Part shown: positions 54,585 through 63,377 of the stretch, one piece after another
Layout of the letters: the number at the start of each line of letters is the position of its first letter
Numbering within the stretch: position 1 is the stretch's first letter
NCBI GenBank assembly: GCA_903918755.1
Contig: CAIXFN010000028.1
Coordinates: forward strand, 1 to 64,000
DNA from: an uncultured Pedosphaera sp.
GTDB lineage: Bacteria; Verrucomicrobiota; Verrucomicrobiia; Limisphaerales; Pedosphaeraceae
DNA: 64,000 nucleotides
Direction of reading: 5' to 3'
Notes under the pieces: generated by a model
Told to the model about the DNA's origin: nothing
Databases searched by the model: none
The model's input: only the letters and a program-made list of their open reading frames with translations
Position numbers and translations under genes: made by a program

Positions 54585-55418
54585 ATGAAACCGTATCTCG
54601 ATCTATTGCAGCAAATCCTGGAAAACGGCGCCTTGCGCGGCGACCGGACCGGCACGGGCACCCGCAGCCTGTTTGGGGCGCAACTGCGCTTTGACCTGGC
54701 CCGCGGCTTTCCGCTGGTGACCACCCGCAAAGTCTTCTTCAAGGGGGTGATCCGGGAATTGCTTTGGTTCCTGGCGGGCGACACGAATCTGAAATACCTC
54801 ACGGATCACAATGTCCACATTTGGGACGCGTGGGCGGATGAGCACGGCAATCTGGGGCCCATCTATGGCGCCCAATGGCGGGCCTGGGAAACCCCGGATG
54901 GCAGGAAAATCGACCAAATCAGCCAGCTCATCCAGCAGATCCGCACCAAACCGGAATCGCGCCGGCACATCGTGAGCGCGTGGAATCCGGCGGTGCTCCC
55001 GGATGAAAGCATCAGCCCTCAGGCCAATGTGCGCGCCGGCCGCGCCGCCCTGCCCGCCTGCCACACCCTGTTTCAATTCCACGTGGCGGACGGACGCCTT
55101 TCCTGCCTGCTTTATCAGCGCTCCGCGGACTGCCCGGTGGGTCTGGTTTTCAACATCGCCCAATACGCGCTGCTCACGACGATGGTGGCGCAGCAATGCG
55201 ACCTTCAACCGGGTGACTTCATCTGGACCGGGGGCGATTGCCATATTTACGTCAACCAGCTGGCGGGCGTGCAGGAGCAATTGCAACGCGCCCCCCGCCC
55301 GTTGCCCCGCCTGATCCTGAAGCGGCGGCCGGCCTCCATCCTGGAATACCAATTTGAAGACTTTGAATTGACGGATTACGATCCGCACCCGCCCATAAAA
55401 TTTCCGGTGGCCGTTTAG
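54585..55418 (+). CDS. thyA: Thymidylate synthase ThyA
   Basis: The product has the ThyA fold landmarks: '[18 protein letters not shown]' near the N-terminus, '[13 protein letters not shown]', the catalytic Cys in '[12 protein letters not shown]', 'FNIAQYALL' and '[12 protein letters not shown]'. It makes dTMP from dUMP and methylene-THF. A TTG three bases upstream is less likely than ATG 54585. Compared with E. coli ThyA there is an insertion of about 12 residues ('[14 protein letters not shown]') just before the catalytic Cys. No dihydrofolate reductase is adjacent. Confidence 0.94.
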   Translation: MKPYLDLLQQILENGALRGDRTGTGTRSLFGAQLRFDLARGFPLVTTRKVFFKGVIRELLWFLAGDTNLKYLTDHNVHIWDAWADEHGNLGPIYGAQWRAWETPDGRKIDQISQLIQQIRTKPESRRHIVSAWNPAVLPDESISPQANVRAGRAALPACHTLFQFHVADGRLSCLLYQRSADCPVGLVFNIAQYALLTTMVAQQCDLQPGDFIWTGGDCHIYVNQLAGVQEQLQRAPRPLPRLILKRRPASILEYQFEDFELTDYDPHPPIKFPVAV

Positions 55419-55454
55419 CCTCCCCGGCGACGGCTTTTCCGCAAGGGCAAACGC

Positions 55455-56444
55455 TCAGGCAACCGGGGCCAGGTCCAGATTGGCGCGCAGGAATTCCTGA
55501 AGGGGCGGCCAAGCCTCCGCGACGGTGATACCCGTGAGGCAATGCGGCGTGGGGAACCGGCAGTAGTCGGAGCACGGTTTGTACGGGCAGGGCTTGCCCT
55601 CCAGCCAGGCGGCGGCGGGATGGAGCGGGGCAAACCAGGTGGGCAACTGGGGGCCAAACAGCGTAAAGGTGGGGATGCCCAGATAAGCCGCGAGATGGCC
55701 CGGCCCGGAATCGTTCCCGACGAAGGCCCCCGCCCCCGACAGGGCCTGCAATAGATCCGTGACGGTCACCGGGGTCAGCACTTCCTTCTCCCCGGACTGC
55801 AACCAACGATCCCGGCAATCAGGATTGCTAATCACCCGCACCTGGTAATGCTCCGCCCGTAACCGCCGGACAATAGCCTGGTAATGTTCCAAAGGCCAGA
55901 CCCGGACCGGCTGGGCCGCCCCGGAATGGACCAGGACAACCTTGCCTCGCGTCGGTGGGGCCAGACGCAATTCCTCGCGTCCCGGCATATCCAGCCCGAG
56001 TTCCCGGCCCAGAAGGCGCCAGTTCTCATAGCGGTGGGCGGCGGGATCGGGCGCCGGCACCGCCTGGGTCAGGAGCCAACCACTCCGCCAGCGGGGGTAG
56101 CCGAGACGCCGCGTTGCGCCCGAAAGGCGCAGCAAACAATGGTCACGGGGATCCCAGCGGGCCGAAACGGCCACATCGAAGCGGGTTCGTCGCAGGGTCT
56201 GAACGAGCGCGGCCAGCCGCCGCCATTCCCAATTGAGCAGGCGATATTTGTGATTGAAAGCGGTCCAGGGGGCCTGGAAGGGGATGACTTTTATGCGGGG
56301 CCAGAAGCGGGTCTGCAAATCCTGGGCGAAGGGCTTGGCCACCAAGGTCACCTCGAACTGTTCGCTCGCGCGCTCCAGGAAGGGCGCGGCAATCACCAAA
56401 TCCCCCACCCCCCAGAGTTCCAAGGCCAGCAGTTTCGGCTTCAC
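55455..56444 (-). CDS. GT9 family glycosyltransferase (heptosyltransferase-like)
   Basis: The 329-residue product opens 'KLLALELWGVGDLVIAAPFLERA' and has the GT9 nucleotide-sugar signature 'VGNDSGPGHLAAYLGIPTFTLFGPQLP'. Four Cys cluster near the C-terminus ('CPYKPCSDYC...PHC'), common in this family. It probably adds heptose or another sugar to lipid A core. The gene is convergent with thyA. Confidence 0.9.
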   Translation of the reverse strand: MKPKLLALELWGVGDLVIAAPFLERASEQFEVTLVAKPFAQDLQTRFWPRIKVIPFQAPWTAFNHKYRLLNWEWRRLAALVQTLRRTRFDVAVSARWDPRDHCLLRLSGATRRLGYPRWRSGWLLTQAVPAPDPAAHRYENWRLLGRELGLDMPGREELRLAPPTRGKVVLVHSGAAQPVRVWPLEHYQAIVRRLRAEHYQVRVISNPDCRDRWLQSGEKEVLTPVTVTDLLQALSGAGAFVGNDSGPGHLAAYLGIPTFTLFGPQLPTWFAPLHPAAAWLEGKPCPYKPCSDYCRFPTPHCLTGITVAEAWPPLQEFLRANLDLAPVA

Positions 56445-56772
56445 GAGCGCGCGCGAGGAAAGATCCCGCCGGGGGGACCGGAGCGGAAGCAGCCGGTGAG
56501 ACCGCCAGCCGGAGCGGGGACGCTCACGCCGGCGGACCGGACCGCCCAGCCAAGGGGTGTCAAAATGTCGATCCCAGCCATGTTGTTTGCTTTTCCGCCT
56601 CCGGCAACCCGATTGACCGGCAACCGCTGGCCGGGCGAATGGGCCGGATTCTAGGCGCAGCCGGTGGCGGTTGTAAAGGGCGGCTTGGAGGTCCTGCGGG
56701 GCGCTTGCCTTGCGGAGCGGCTTGCCTTAGCCTCGGGCCATTGATTCCCGACCGGAGAATTCCGGCGGGAGG

Positions 56773-58044
56773 ATGAAAACCCAATTCAACATCAGAATGT
56801 CCGAATCCTATATTCAGAATTTGTTCGCCGAGCGGATCGGCGGACGGCAATACGGCAAGTCCACCGCCATCTACAAGTTTGAGAAGATCAAACGCGCCAA
56901 GCGGGCCGCGCTCGCCGCCAATCCGGGCGCCGAAATCATCGACATGGGAGTGGGGGAGCCGGACGAAATGGCTTTTCCCGAAATCGTGGCCGAACTGCAC
57001 GCCGAGGCCCGCAAGCCCGAGAACCGGGGTTACGCGGACAACGGCGACGCCGTCTTGAAGGAAGCGGCGGCGCGTTATCTGGCGCGCGTTTGCCAGGTGC
57101 CGGGCATCGACCCGGAAACCGAGGTGATGCACTCCATCGGCAGCAAGGCGGCCCTGTCCATCCTGCCGGCGGCCTTCATCAATCCGGGGGATTATGTTCT
57201 GATGACCACCCCGGGTTATCCCGTGTTTGGCACCCACGCCAAGTATTACGGCGGGCTGGTGCATAATCTGCCCCTGACCGCGGAACGCCAGTTCCTGCCG
57301 GATCTCGGCAGCATCCCGCCGGAAATCCTCGCCCGGGCCAAGGTCCTCGTCCTGAATTATCCGAACAATCCGACCGGAGCCAGCGCCTCCCCGGAATTTT
57401 TTGCCAGCGTGGTGGCTTTCGCCCGGCAGCACAACCTCATTGTAATTCACGACGCGGCCTACGCCGCCCTCGTCTTTGAAGGAAAACCGTTGAGTTTCCT
57501 GGCCACGCCGGGGGCCAAGGAAGTGGGGATCGAACTGCATTCCGCCAGCAAGAGTTTCAACATGACGGGCTGGCGCTGCGGATTTGTGGCGGGCAACCCG
57601 CTGCTGGTGAAGGCTTACGGAGACGTGAAGGACAACACCGATTCCGGACAGTTCCTGGCCATCCAGCATGCGACAGCCTACGGGTTGGACCATCCGGAAA
57701 TCACCGAATGCATCGCGGCAAAATATTCCCGCCGGATGGACGCGCTGGTGGACGCTTTGCGGGCGGCGGGTCTGGAGGCACGGAAGCCCCGCGGATCGTT
57801 CTTCCTGTATGTCAAAGCTCCGCGCGCCGCCACGGGAACCGATGGGAAGCGGCAGGAGTTCGCCAACGCGGAAGCCGTCTCGCAATGGCTGATCACCGAG
57901 AAGCTGATCTCCACGGTGCCCTGGGATGACGCTTGCGCCTACCTGCGATTCAGCGTAACTTTCGCCGCCAAGCATCCGGCGGACGAGCAACGCGTGTTGG
58001 GTGAAGTGGCGCGGCGTCTGACGGGCGCCCGATTCGAATTTTGA
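56773..58044 (+). CDS. dapL: LL-diaminopimelate aminotransferase
   Basis: This is a PLP fold-type I enzyme. The PLP Lys is K260 in 'HSASKSFNMTGWRCGF', the Asn/Pro motif is 'NYPNNPTGA', and 'YADNGDAVLKEA' and 'SKAALSILPAAFINPGDYVL' match DapL. It converts tetrahydrodipicolinate to LL-DAP in one step for lysine and peptidoglycan synthesis, a route found in Verrucomicrobia, Chlamydiae, plants and others. Length 423; ATG 56797 (MSESYIQ) is an alternative start. No other dap gene is close. Confidence 0.92.
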   Translation: MKTQFNIRMSESYIQNLFAERIGGRQYGKSTAIYKFEKIKRAKRAALAANPGAEIIDMGVGEPDEMAFPEIVAELHAEARKPENRGYADNGDAVLKEAAARYLARVCQVPGIDPETEVMHSIGSKAALSILPAAFINPGDYVLMTTPGYPVFGTHAKYYGGLVHNLPLTAERQFLPDLGSIPPEILARAKVLVLNYPNNPTGASASPEFFASVVAFARQHNLIVIHDAAYAALVFEGKPLSFLATPGAKEVGIELHSASKSFNMTGWRCGFVAGNPLLVKAYGDVKDNTDSGQFLAIQHATAYGLDHPEITECIAAKYSRRMDALVDALRAAGLEARKPRGSFFLYVKAPRAATGTDGKRQEFANAEAVSQWLITEKLISTVPWDDACAYLRFSVTFAAKHPADEQRVLGEVARRLTGARFEF

Positions 58045-58133
58045 ATTGAACGAAGCAGCGGTTTAGCCGCTCTATAATGCAACTGGATTGAGTCGGTCCA
58101 GCGCCCCGTAAAACGGCATTTTGCTCACGAGTC

Positions 58134-58760
58134 ATGAGCGGAAAGCATGAACATTGGCTCCCGGTCGAAGCGCGGAATGTCACCGCCAACTCGGCCGGGG
58201 CCTGGGCGGCGGGCACGGGAAGGGCAGAAGCCCCTCCTGGCACCATGCCGGAAGGAAAAGCAGAGGCCGTGAACAAAGCAGTGAACGAAAATAAAGCGCC
58301 ACTCGGATTACGAACTGTGGCGCTCTTCGAGTTTGCCAAAGGCACATTGGTTTTCCTCGTGGGATTGGGAGCGCTTTCGCTCATTCATCACAATGTGGAA
58401 GCTTCCGTGGAGGAAATTCTGCGCACGTTGCATCTGGATCCCGCCTGGCACTATGCGCACATGTTCGTGGAAGCCACGTCCAAGCTGAATGACCACAGCC
58501 TGCGGATGGTGGGGTTCGCCGCCATGGCCTACGCGATCATCCGTTATGTGGAGGCTTACGGGCTGTGGCACAGCCGCGCCTGGGCGGAATGGTTTGCCGT
58601 GGTTTCTGCTTCCCTCTACGTACCGGTGGAAATTTATCACCTGAGCAAAGGCTTGAATTGGGCGCGGGTAGCCGTGTTTGTCGGCAATATCATCATCGTG
58701 CTCTACCTGGCCCATCTGCTCCGCATCAAACACCGGCAAAAGCATCCCAAGCCGGACTAA
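58134..58760 (+). CDS. DUF2127 membrane protein
   Basis: About four hydrophobic helices follow a soluble N-terminus, with landmarks 'LRTVALFEFAKGTLVFLVGLG', 'RMVGFAAMAYAIIRYVEAYGL', 'AEWFAVVSASLYVPVEIYHL' and 'NIIIVLYLAHLLRI' that match DUF2127. Function is unknown. The conserved region begins near residue 55; ATG 58245 would be a shorter start that still keeps it. Confidence 0.8.
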   Translation: MSGKHEHWLPVEARNVTANSAGAWAAGTGRAEAPPGTMPEGKAEAVNKAVNENKAPLGLRTVALFEFAKGTLVFLVGLGALSLIHHNVEASVEEILRTLHLDPAWHYAHMFVEATSKLNDHSLRMVGFAAMAYAIIRYVEAYGLWHSRAWAEWFAVVSASLYVPVEIYHLSKGLNWARVAVFVGNIIIVLYLAHLLRIKHRQKHPKPD

Positions 58761-58809
58761 AATCCGGCCCGGGCGCCCACGATCGCCGGCCCGTCCCGGC
58801 CTCCCCGGT

Positions 58810-60000
58810 TTAGTTGGTTGGCCGGGCAACCCGGTAAAACCGCGTGGCGTTGGTCAGACCGTCCAGCACCGACATATTGGTCGCACTGGCCACGACGTTG
58901 GTGAGCGTGTTCCAAGTGCGCAGGTCGGGCGAAAACTGCACCCGATAATTCGTCCCCATCAGGGCGTTGAAGTTCAGGGCCAAGCCGCCCGCGGCTTGCA
59001 GGATTGGCGAGAGCGTCACCGGCGGCACGGTCACCGTCAGGGTGGCGTTCGAACTGGTGATGCTGCCGAGACTGTTCGTGATGAGCACGGAGTAATTTCC
59101 CGCATTAAACGTCTGCGCCACCGGAATGCTGTAGCCCGCGCCCGTGGCGCCCGCGATATTGTTCCCGTTGAACAGCCATTGATAACTGAGCGGGGCACCG
59201 CCGCCCGCCACGACCGAAAAGGCGGCCGCACCACCGGCAATCAGGGACTGGTTCGTGGGTTGGGCGCTGATGGAAGGGGGGGCATTGATGGTCAGGGTGG
59301 CCACCGCGCTGGTGACGGCGCCGGCGGCGTTCGTCACCACGACCGTGTAAGCCCCGGCATCGCCCAACACGAGATTGGTCCGGGAATAGGAATTGGTGGT
59401 GGCGCCGGAGATATTTACTCCCGCCAGGCGCCACTGGTAGCGAAGGGGCGCACTGCCGGAAGCGCCGACGGCAAAGGAGGCGATGCTGCCCAGATTGTTG
59501 GTCCGGCTGGCGGGTTGGTTGGTGATGACGGGGGCCCCGGAATTGATGGTGAAAGCGAAGACGGAGCTGACCGAATTGCCGGTGTTGCCGGCAAACTCCC
59601 ACGCCGTGATGGTAATATTGGAAACGCCGACAGTCGTGGGAATTCCCCCGATCCGGCCGTTGCTATTCGTAAGCCACAAGCCGGGGACCAGCGGATAAAC
59701 GGCGGAGCCCTTGGGCGCGGTCGAAGCGCTCCAGGAAAACGCGGTCTGCCCGGCGGTGGTCAGGCCGCGGAGATAAACCGCCCCCGTGTTGGTCGTGACC
59801 GCATAGGGGGGATTGATGATGGTGGCGCCCGAAACGGCATGATAACTGGAGAGGTAGGCCACGGCACCGGCCGACAATTGGAGCACGAAAGCCCAGGCGG
59901 AGGAAGTGGCCAGGGCGGTGGCGGGCAGGGCCGGACGCAACAGCGGCAGCAGTTGGAGCACGGAGGCTAATACGAGGGCGAGGAAACGTTTTACTTTCAT
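58810..60000 (-). CDS. Exported protein with two Ig-like domains
   Basis: A signal peptide (MKVKRFLALVLASVLQLLP) is followed by a cadherin/putative-Ig-like stretch (about 50-155). Two Ig-like repeats come next (160-330; 'APLRYQWRLAGVNISGATTN' and 'APLSYQWLFNGNNIAGATGA'). A C-terminal domain has 'NYRVQFSPDLRTWNTL' and ends 'TRFYRVARP', typical of verrucomicrobial exported proteins. It is the last gene of the same-strand row that begins with the DUF3570 gene, 10 bases after the dsbD stop. Likely an adhesive or structural surface protein. Confidence 0.85.
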   Translation of the reverse strand: MKVKRFLALVLASVLQLLPLLRPALPATALATSSAWAFVLQLSAGAVAYLSSYHAVSGATIINPPYAVTTNTGAVYLRGLTTAGQTAFSWSASTAPKGSAVYPLVPGLWLTNSNGRIGGIPTTVGVSNITITAWEFAGNTGNSVSSVFAFTINSGAPVITNQPASRTNNLGSIASFAVGASGSAPLRYQWRLAGVNISGATTNSYSRTNLVLGDAGAYTVVVTNAAGAVTSAVATLTINAPPSISAQPTNQSLIAGGAAAFSVVAGGGAPLSYQWLFNGNNIAGATGAGYSIPVAQTFNAGNYSVLITNSLGSITSSNATLTVTVPPVTLSPILQAAGGLALNFNALMGTNYRVQFSPDLRTWNTLTNVVASATNMSVLDGLTNATRFYRVARPTN

Positions 60001-60010
60001 ACAACGAGGG

Positions 60011-61651
60011 TCATTCTTTTTTGGGCTGAAGCACGACATAAGTGGGCAATCCAATCACACCAAAATAATCGAGGGCCTGCCGGGCGGGCGCCTGATTCGG
60101 CTGCTCGGCCAGATACTGGACGACGATGAAATCCTGCAACCGCTGTTTGACCTCCGCGGTGTTGAAAACCGTCTCATCCATGGCCAGGCAGTTTTTGCAC
60201 CAACTGGCCGCGAAATCCACAAACACCGGGCGGCCTTCCTCCCGGCCCTTCCGCAAGGCCTCCGCCAGGGCGGCGTTGGCAGCGGCGGCCTGGTCACGGT
60301 TGCCCACAAAGGCCGCCGCCACGCCCGCGAGCTGCCGGCGGGCCTGAAACAGGTTCCAGCCCAGGTGTCCGTAATAGGCGGCGAACACCAGAATGAGCAC
60401 ACCGAAAACGTGCTTGATGGATTTCATCCAGCGGCCAGGTTTGGGGAGGAAGCTCAGGCCGGCGCCCGCGAACGGCCAGGGCAACGCCATGCCCACGCCC
60501 AGCAGGAACGGCAGCAACAGCCCGGCCATGATTCCCTGGCTGTACAACTGGGTGGCCAGCAGCAGCACGGAGATAACCACCGGGGCCACACACGCCCCCG
60601 CCAGCAGCGAGGCCACCACCCCGATGGAGAAAGCCAGGACAAACGGACTTTTCGCCTCCGCCCCCGGTTTGCCGCCCCGTTGGAAGCGGGAAAAGTCCAC
60701 ATTCACGAGATCAAACATGGCCAGGCCCATGACCACGAATACCAGGGCGATCACGGCATTGAACCAGACGGAAGAATTGAGGGCGCCGAATTTGGCTCCG
60801 GTCAAAACCACCACCAGGCCGAGCGTGCCGTAGGTGAGGGCCATCCCGGCGCCGTAAATTCCCCCGAGCGTAAAACCGCGACCACGGGACTTGGCCCGCG
60901 CCCCGGCGCCAATGATGGCCAGATTGATCGGAATCAAAGGCAGCACACAAGGCGTGAGATTGAGACCAATTCCTCCCAGCACGATGAAAAAGAGCGTCGC
61001 GGCCAGTCCCAGCCTTTCAAAACGCGCGAGGGGTCCCTCCCCCAACCCATGGCCGGATTTGGCCGCGGACAGAAAAGCCAGAAAATTGTTGGCGGGCATA
61101 TAACCCGTCTCGCGTCCCACCACCCGGTAGGCTTCCGCGTCCGCCTGCCACACCTGGGTAAAGCCCACGGCCGGGCGGGCGGATTCGGTCGCCGGTTCCG
61201 CCGGCGGCGGAGCGGTGGGGGCAATGCTGTTCGTGGTGAGGGTAAAGGCATGCCGCTCGGGAAAATAGCAGGCGGAATTGCTGCAACCCTGAAAACGGAC
61301 GACGAGTTCCGCGGGCAGGACGGCCCCCAATTGCAACTCGGCCGCGAAGGAATGGTTGTAAACACTTTTCTCATGCCCGGTCACGGGATCCGGCAGGACC
61401 TGGGGAGGCGGAATTTTGGTCGGGGTCAGTTCGACGCCGGCATCCGTTTCAAAATGCAATTTGGCCGAATACAAAACATGCTCCGGCGGCACTTTGAAGT
61501 TGAAGCGGACCAGGGCCAATCCGTTCGAGTGATCCAAACTGGCCGTCAGTCCAAAGGGACTGGCGGGCCGTTGGGCGAAAAGCTCCCCGGCCGCCGCGAG
61601 CCAGGTCAACAGCAGGAGCAATCCACGTGAGAATGAACGGGAGGAAACCAT
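60011..61651 (-). CDS. dsbD: Thiol:disulfide interchange protein DsbD
   Basis: This is a complete DsbD: an N-terminal beta domain with Cys pair 'GCSNSACYFP', an eight-helix membrane domain with transfer Cys in 'LNLTPCVLPLIPINLAI' and 'LLAGACVAPVVISVLLL', and a C-terminal thioredoxin domain with 'ASWCKNCLAMDE' (WCKNC). It carries electrons from cytoplasmic thioredoxin to periplasmic partners. ATG 61651 has GAAGG eight bases upstream and begins 11 bases after the DUF4266 stop; TTG 61666 would overlap it. Its product likely recharges the TlpA-like protein encoded upstream. Confidence 0.93.
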   Translation of the reverse strand: MVSSRSFSRGLLLLLTWLAAAGELFAQRPASPFGLTASLDHSNGLALVRFNFKVPPEHVLYSAKLHFETDAGVELTPTKIPPPQVLPDPVTGHEKSVYNHSFAAELQLGAVLPAELVVRFQGCSNSACYFPERHAFTLTTNSIAPTAPPPAEPATESARPAVGFTQVWQADAEAYRVVGRETGYMPANNFLAFLSAAKSGHGLGEGPLARFERLGLAATLFFIVLGGIGLNLTPCVLPLIPINLAIIGAGARAKSRGRGFTLGGIYGAGMALTYGTLGLVVVLTGAKFGALNSSVWFNAVIALVFVVMGLAMFDLVNVDFSRFQRGGKPGAEAKSPFVLAFSIGVVASLLAGACVAPVVISVLLLATQLYSQGIMAGLLLPFLLGVGMALPWPFAGAGLSFLPKPGRWMKSIKHVFGVLILVFAAYYGHLGWNLFQARRQLAGVAAAFVGNRDQAAAANAALAEALRKGREEGRPVFVDFAASWCKNCLAMDETVFNTAEVKQRLQDFIVVQYLAEQPNQAPARQALDYFGVIGLPTYVVLQPKKE

Positions 61652-61662
61652 CGGTACAGCCT

Positions 61663-61884
61663 TCAATTGCAGCCGCAGCCGCCGCCACCCACCCCGCGGC
61701 CACCAGAAGCCGCTTCGCGCGAGAAATAAATATGTTCATCCTGCATGACGAGCACGGGGTCGCGATCCGCCCGCATGATCGGATCCGCCAGGGTGCCGCG
61801 CTGCCAGGGCTTCACTTGCTGGCAACCGGGGGCGGCGGCAAGCAGCGGGAGGACAACGGCGAATAAAGCGATTCGGTTTTTCAT
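61663..61884 (-). CDS. DUF4266 mini-lipoprotein with C-terminal GGGGCGCN
   Basis: The 73-residue product has a signal peptide with a probable lipobox Cys (C21 in 'AAAPGCQQV'). It then has the DUF4266 body 'VKPWQRGTLADPIMRAD' and 'EHIYFSREAASGG', and ends in GVGGGGCGCN (Cys 70 and 72). Such proteins accompany DUF3570 and ApbE genes. The invariant Gly/Cys tail next to redox genes suggests a thiol or metal centre or a modification site; this is inference. Seven bases separate it from tlpA. Confidence 0.85.
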   Translation of the reverse strand: MKNRIALFAVVLPLLAAAPGCQQVKPWQRGTLADPIMRADRDPVLVMQDEHIYFSREAASGGRGVGGGGCGCN

Positions 61885-61891
61885 GATCAGA

Positions 61892-62398
61892 CTATTTCTT
61901 CAGCAGGGATTCGATCTCGGCCTGGTATTTCTTGCGGGTTTCGGCGCCCCGGAAGCCGGTATGGGCGAAGCGCACTTTGCCGCTGCGGTCGATTAAAAAG
62001 GAACTGGGCATGGTCGCCACGCCGACCTTTTCCACCAATTTTTGCTTCGCATCGCGCACCACCACAAACGTGGCCGCGTTTTTCTTCAGAAACTCTTCCA
62101 TGTCCGCTTTGTTCTCATCCACGTTGATCGCGATGATCACAAAGCCCTGTGGTCCGTATTGCTTTTGCAACTCCTCCATGACGGGGAAGGATTCCCGGCA
62201 GGGATCACACCAGGAGGCCCAAAAATCCAGCAGCACCACCTTGTCCTTCAAGGTGTCCGGCAGTTTCCCCTCCAGTTTGAAGGGCGCGAGGTCCGGGGCA
62301 TCGTCGCCGGCCTTGAGGGCCGCGGCCACGGTGAGGGCACTGCAAAGGCCGCCCAGGAGGAGGGCCAGCAGATAATTTCTAAGAGGTCGTGTACGCAT
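61892..62398 (-). CDS. TlpA-like periplasmic thioredoxin
   Basis: The N-terminal hydrophobic helix (LLALLLGGLCSALTVAAAL) anchors or exports the protein. The thioredoxin domain has 'LLDFWASWCDPCRESFPVMEEL' with the WCDPC active site, 'AINVDENKADMEEFL' and the cis-Pro region 'VATMPSSFLID'. The start overlaps the end of apbE by 20 bases. It is expected to be reduced by the DsbD encoded downstream and to act on envelope disulfides, possibly those of the DUF4266 tail. Confidence 0.9.
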   Translation of the reverse strand: MRTRPLRNYLLALLLGGLCSALTVAAALKAGDDAPDLAPFKLEGKLPDTLKDKVVLLDFWASWCDPCRESFPVMEELQKQYGPQGFVIIAINVDENKADMEEFLKKNAATFVVVRDAKQKLVEKVGVATMPSSFLIDRSGKVRFAHTGFRGAETRKKYQAEIESLLKK

Positions 62399-63377
62399 AA
62401 AATCCAGGGGACATGTGGCGCGTGGTTTCCGTGGTCAGGCAGCCCTCCGCGCCCGGGCAGAGCCGCATCATTTGCAAACCTTCCGCCGGTCCCAGCACAA
62501 ACGCCGCGGTGGACAAGATTCCGGCAAAAGTGCAGTTCGGGGCGATGACCGAAACCGCGAGGGTGCCATTGTCCACCGGGTACCCGGTCCGGGGATCCAG
62601 GAGATGGCCATAGCGGCGCCCTTCGCAGACAAAGTTACGCATGTAGTTGCCGGAAGTGGCCACCGCGTGGTTGGTCACCGCCACCCCCGTCCAGCAGCGG
62701 GCGGGATTGACCGGGTCCTGGAGGCCGATGTGCCAGGCGCCCCGTTCCGGGGGTTCGCCGTGCACGCGCACGTCCTGCCCGAAATCCACCAACACGTCCG
62801 GAATACCGCGTTCCAACGCCAGGCCAATTACACGGTCAACGGCGTATTCCTTGCCGATGCCCCCGAAGTCGAGCGCCATGCCCGCCCGCGGGAGAAAGAG
62901 CCCGCCCGGCCGACGCTGCAATTTGCGCCAGCCGACCAACTCCCGCGCCGCCTGGACGGCGGCATCGGAAGGAATTACAGGGGCCTCCGCCTTCCAGTTC
63001 CACAACTGGATCAGCGGCAGGGCGGTGGGATCGAATACGCCCCGGGTAAAAAAGATCATTTCCTGGCAGAGATTTAAAATCCCCTCCGTTTCGGGATCCA
63101 CCTCCACCCAGTGCCGGCCCGCCGCGGCGTTGATCCGGCAGATCAGACTGTCCGGCAGAAAGCGCGAATACCGCGCCTCGAAGGCCGCCACCCACTCCAG
63201 CACCTCCGCCTGGAACGCCCGGGCCAGGGCCGGTTGCGTGGTCCGGAAGTTCACCCGGCAGAGGGTGCTCATGGCCTGGAAGCTCAGCTGGTAAAAGCCC
63301 GCGGTGGCGGTCTGCCGCGCCGACCGACTCACGCGTTCCCGCACCGTGGGATTAGTTTGGGGGAGCGTCAAAACCAT
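62379..63377 (-). CDS. apbE: FAD:protein FMN transferase ApbE
   Basis: The ApbE domain shows 'ARYSRFLPDSLICRINAAAG', 'GMALDFGGIGKEYAVDRV', 'AVATSGNYMRNF' and 'GHLLDPRTGYPV' in the family order. ApbE attaches FMN from FAD to Thr/Ser of exported or membrane flavoproteins. ATG 63377 (MVLTLPQTN) overlaps the DUF3570 stop by 10 bases. No clear signal peptide is seen. The target flavoprotein is not evident in the window. Confidence 0.93.
   Translation of the reverse strand: MVLTLPQTNPTVRERVSRSARQTATAGFYQLSFQAMSTLCRVNFRTTQPALARAFQAEVLEWVAAFEARYSRFLPDSLICRINAAAGRHWVEVDPETEGILNLCQEMIFFTRGVFDPTALPLIQLWNWKAEAPVIPSDAAVQAARELVGWRKLQRRPGGLFLPRAGMALDFGGIGKEYAVDRVIGLALERGIPDVLVDFGQDVRVHGEPPERGAWHIGLQDPVNPARCWTGVAVTNHAVATSGNYMRNFVCEGRRYGHLLDPRTGYPVDNGTLAVSVIAPNCTFAGILSTAAFVLGPAEGLQMMRLCPGAEGCLTTETTRHMSPGFYAYTTS

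Noticed and set aside
58810-60000. SGAT in the Ig-like protein as an ApbE flavinylation site
   Set aside because: It sits in the common Ig loop 'VNISGATTN' and lacks the upstream Asp and surrounding FMN-binding pattern; treated as chance.
59906-61630. Long plus-strand open frame opposite dsbD
   Set aside because: It is His/Gln/Gly-rich read-through of the complement of membrane helices; dsbD is clear.
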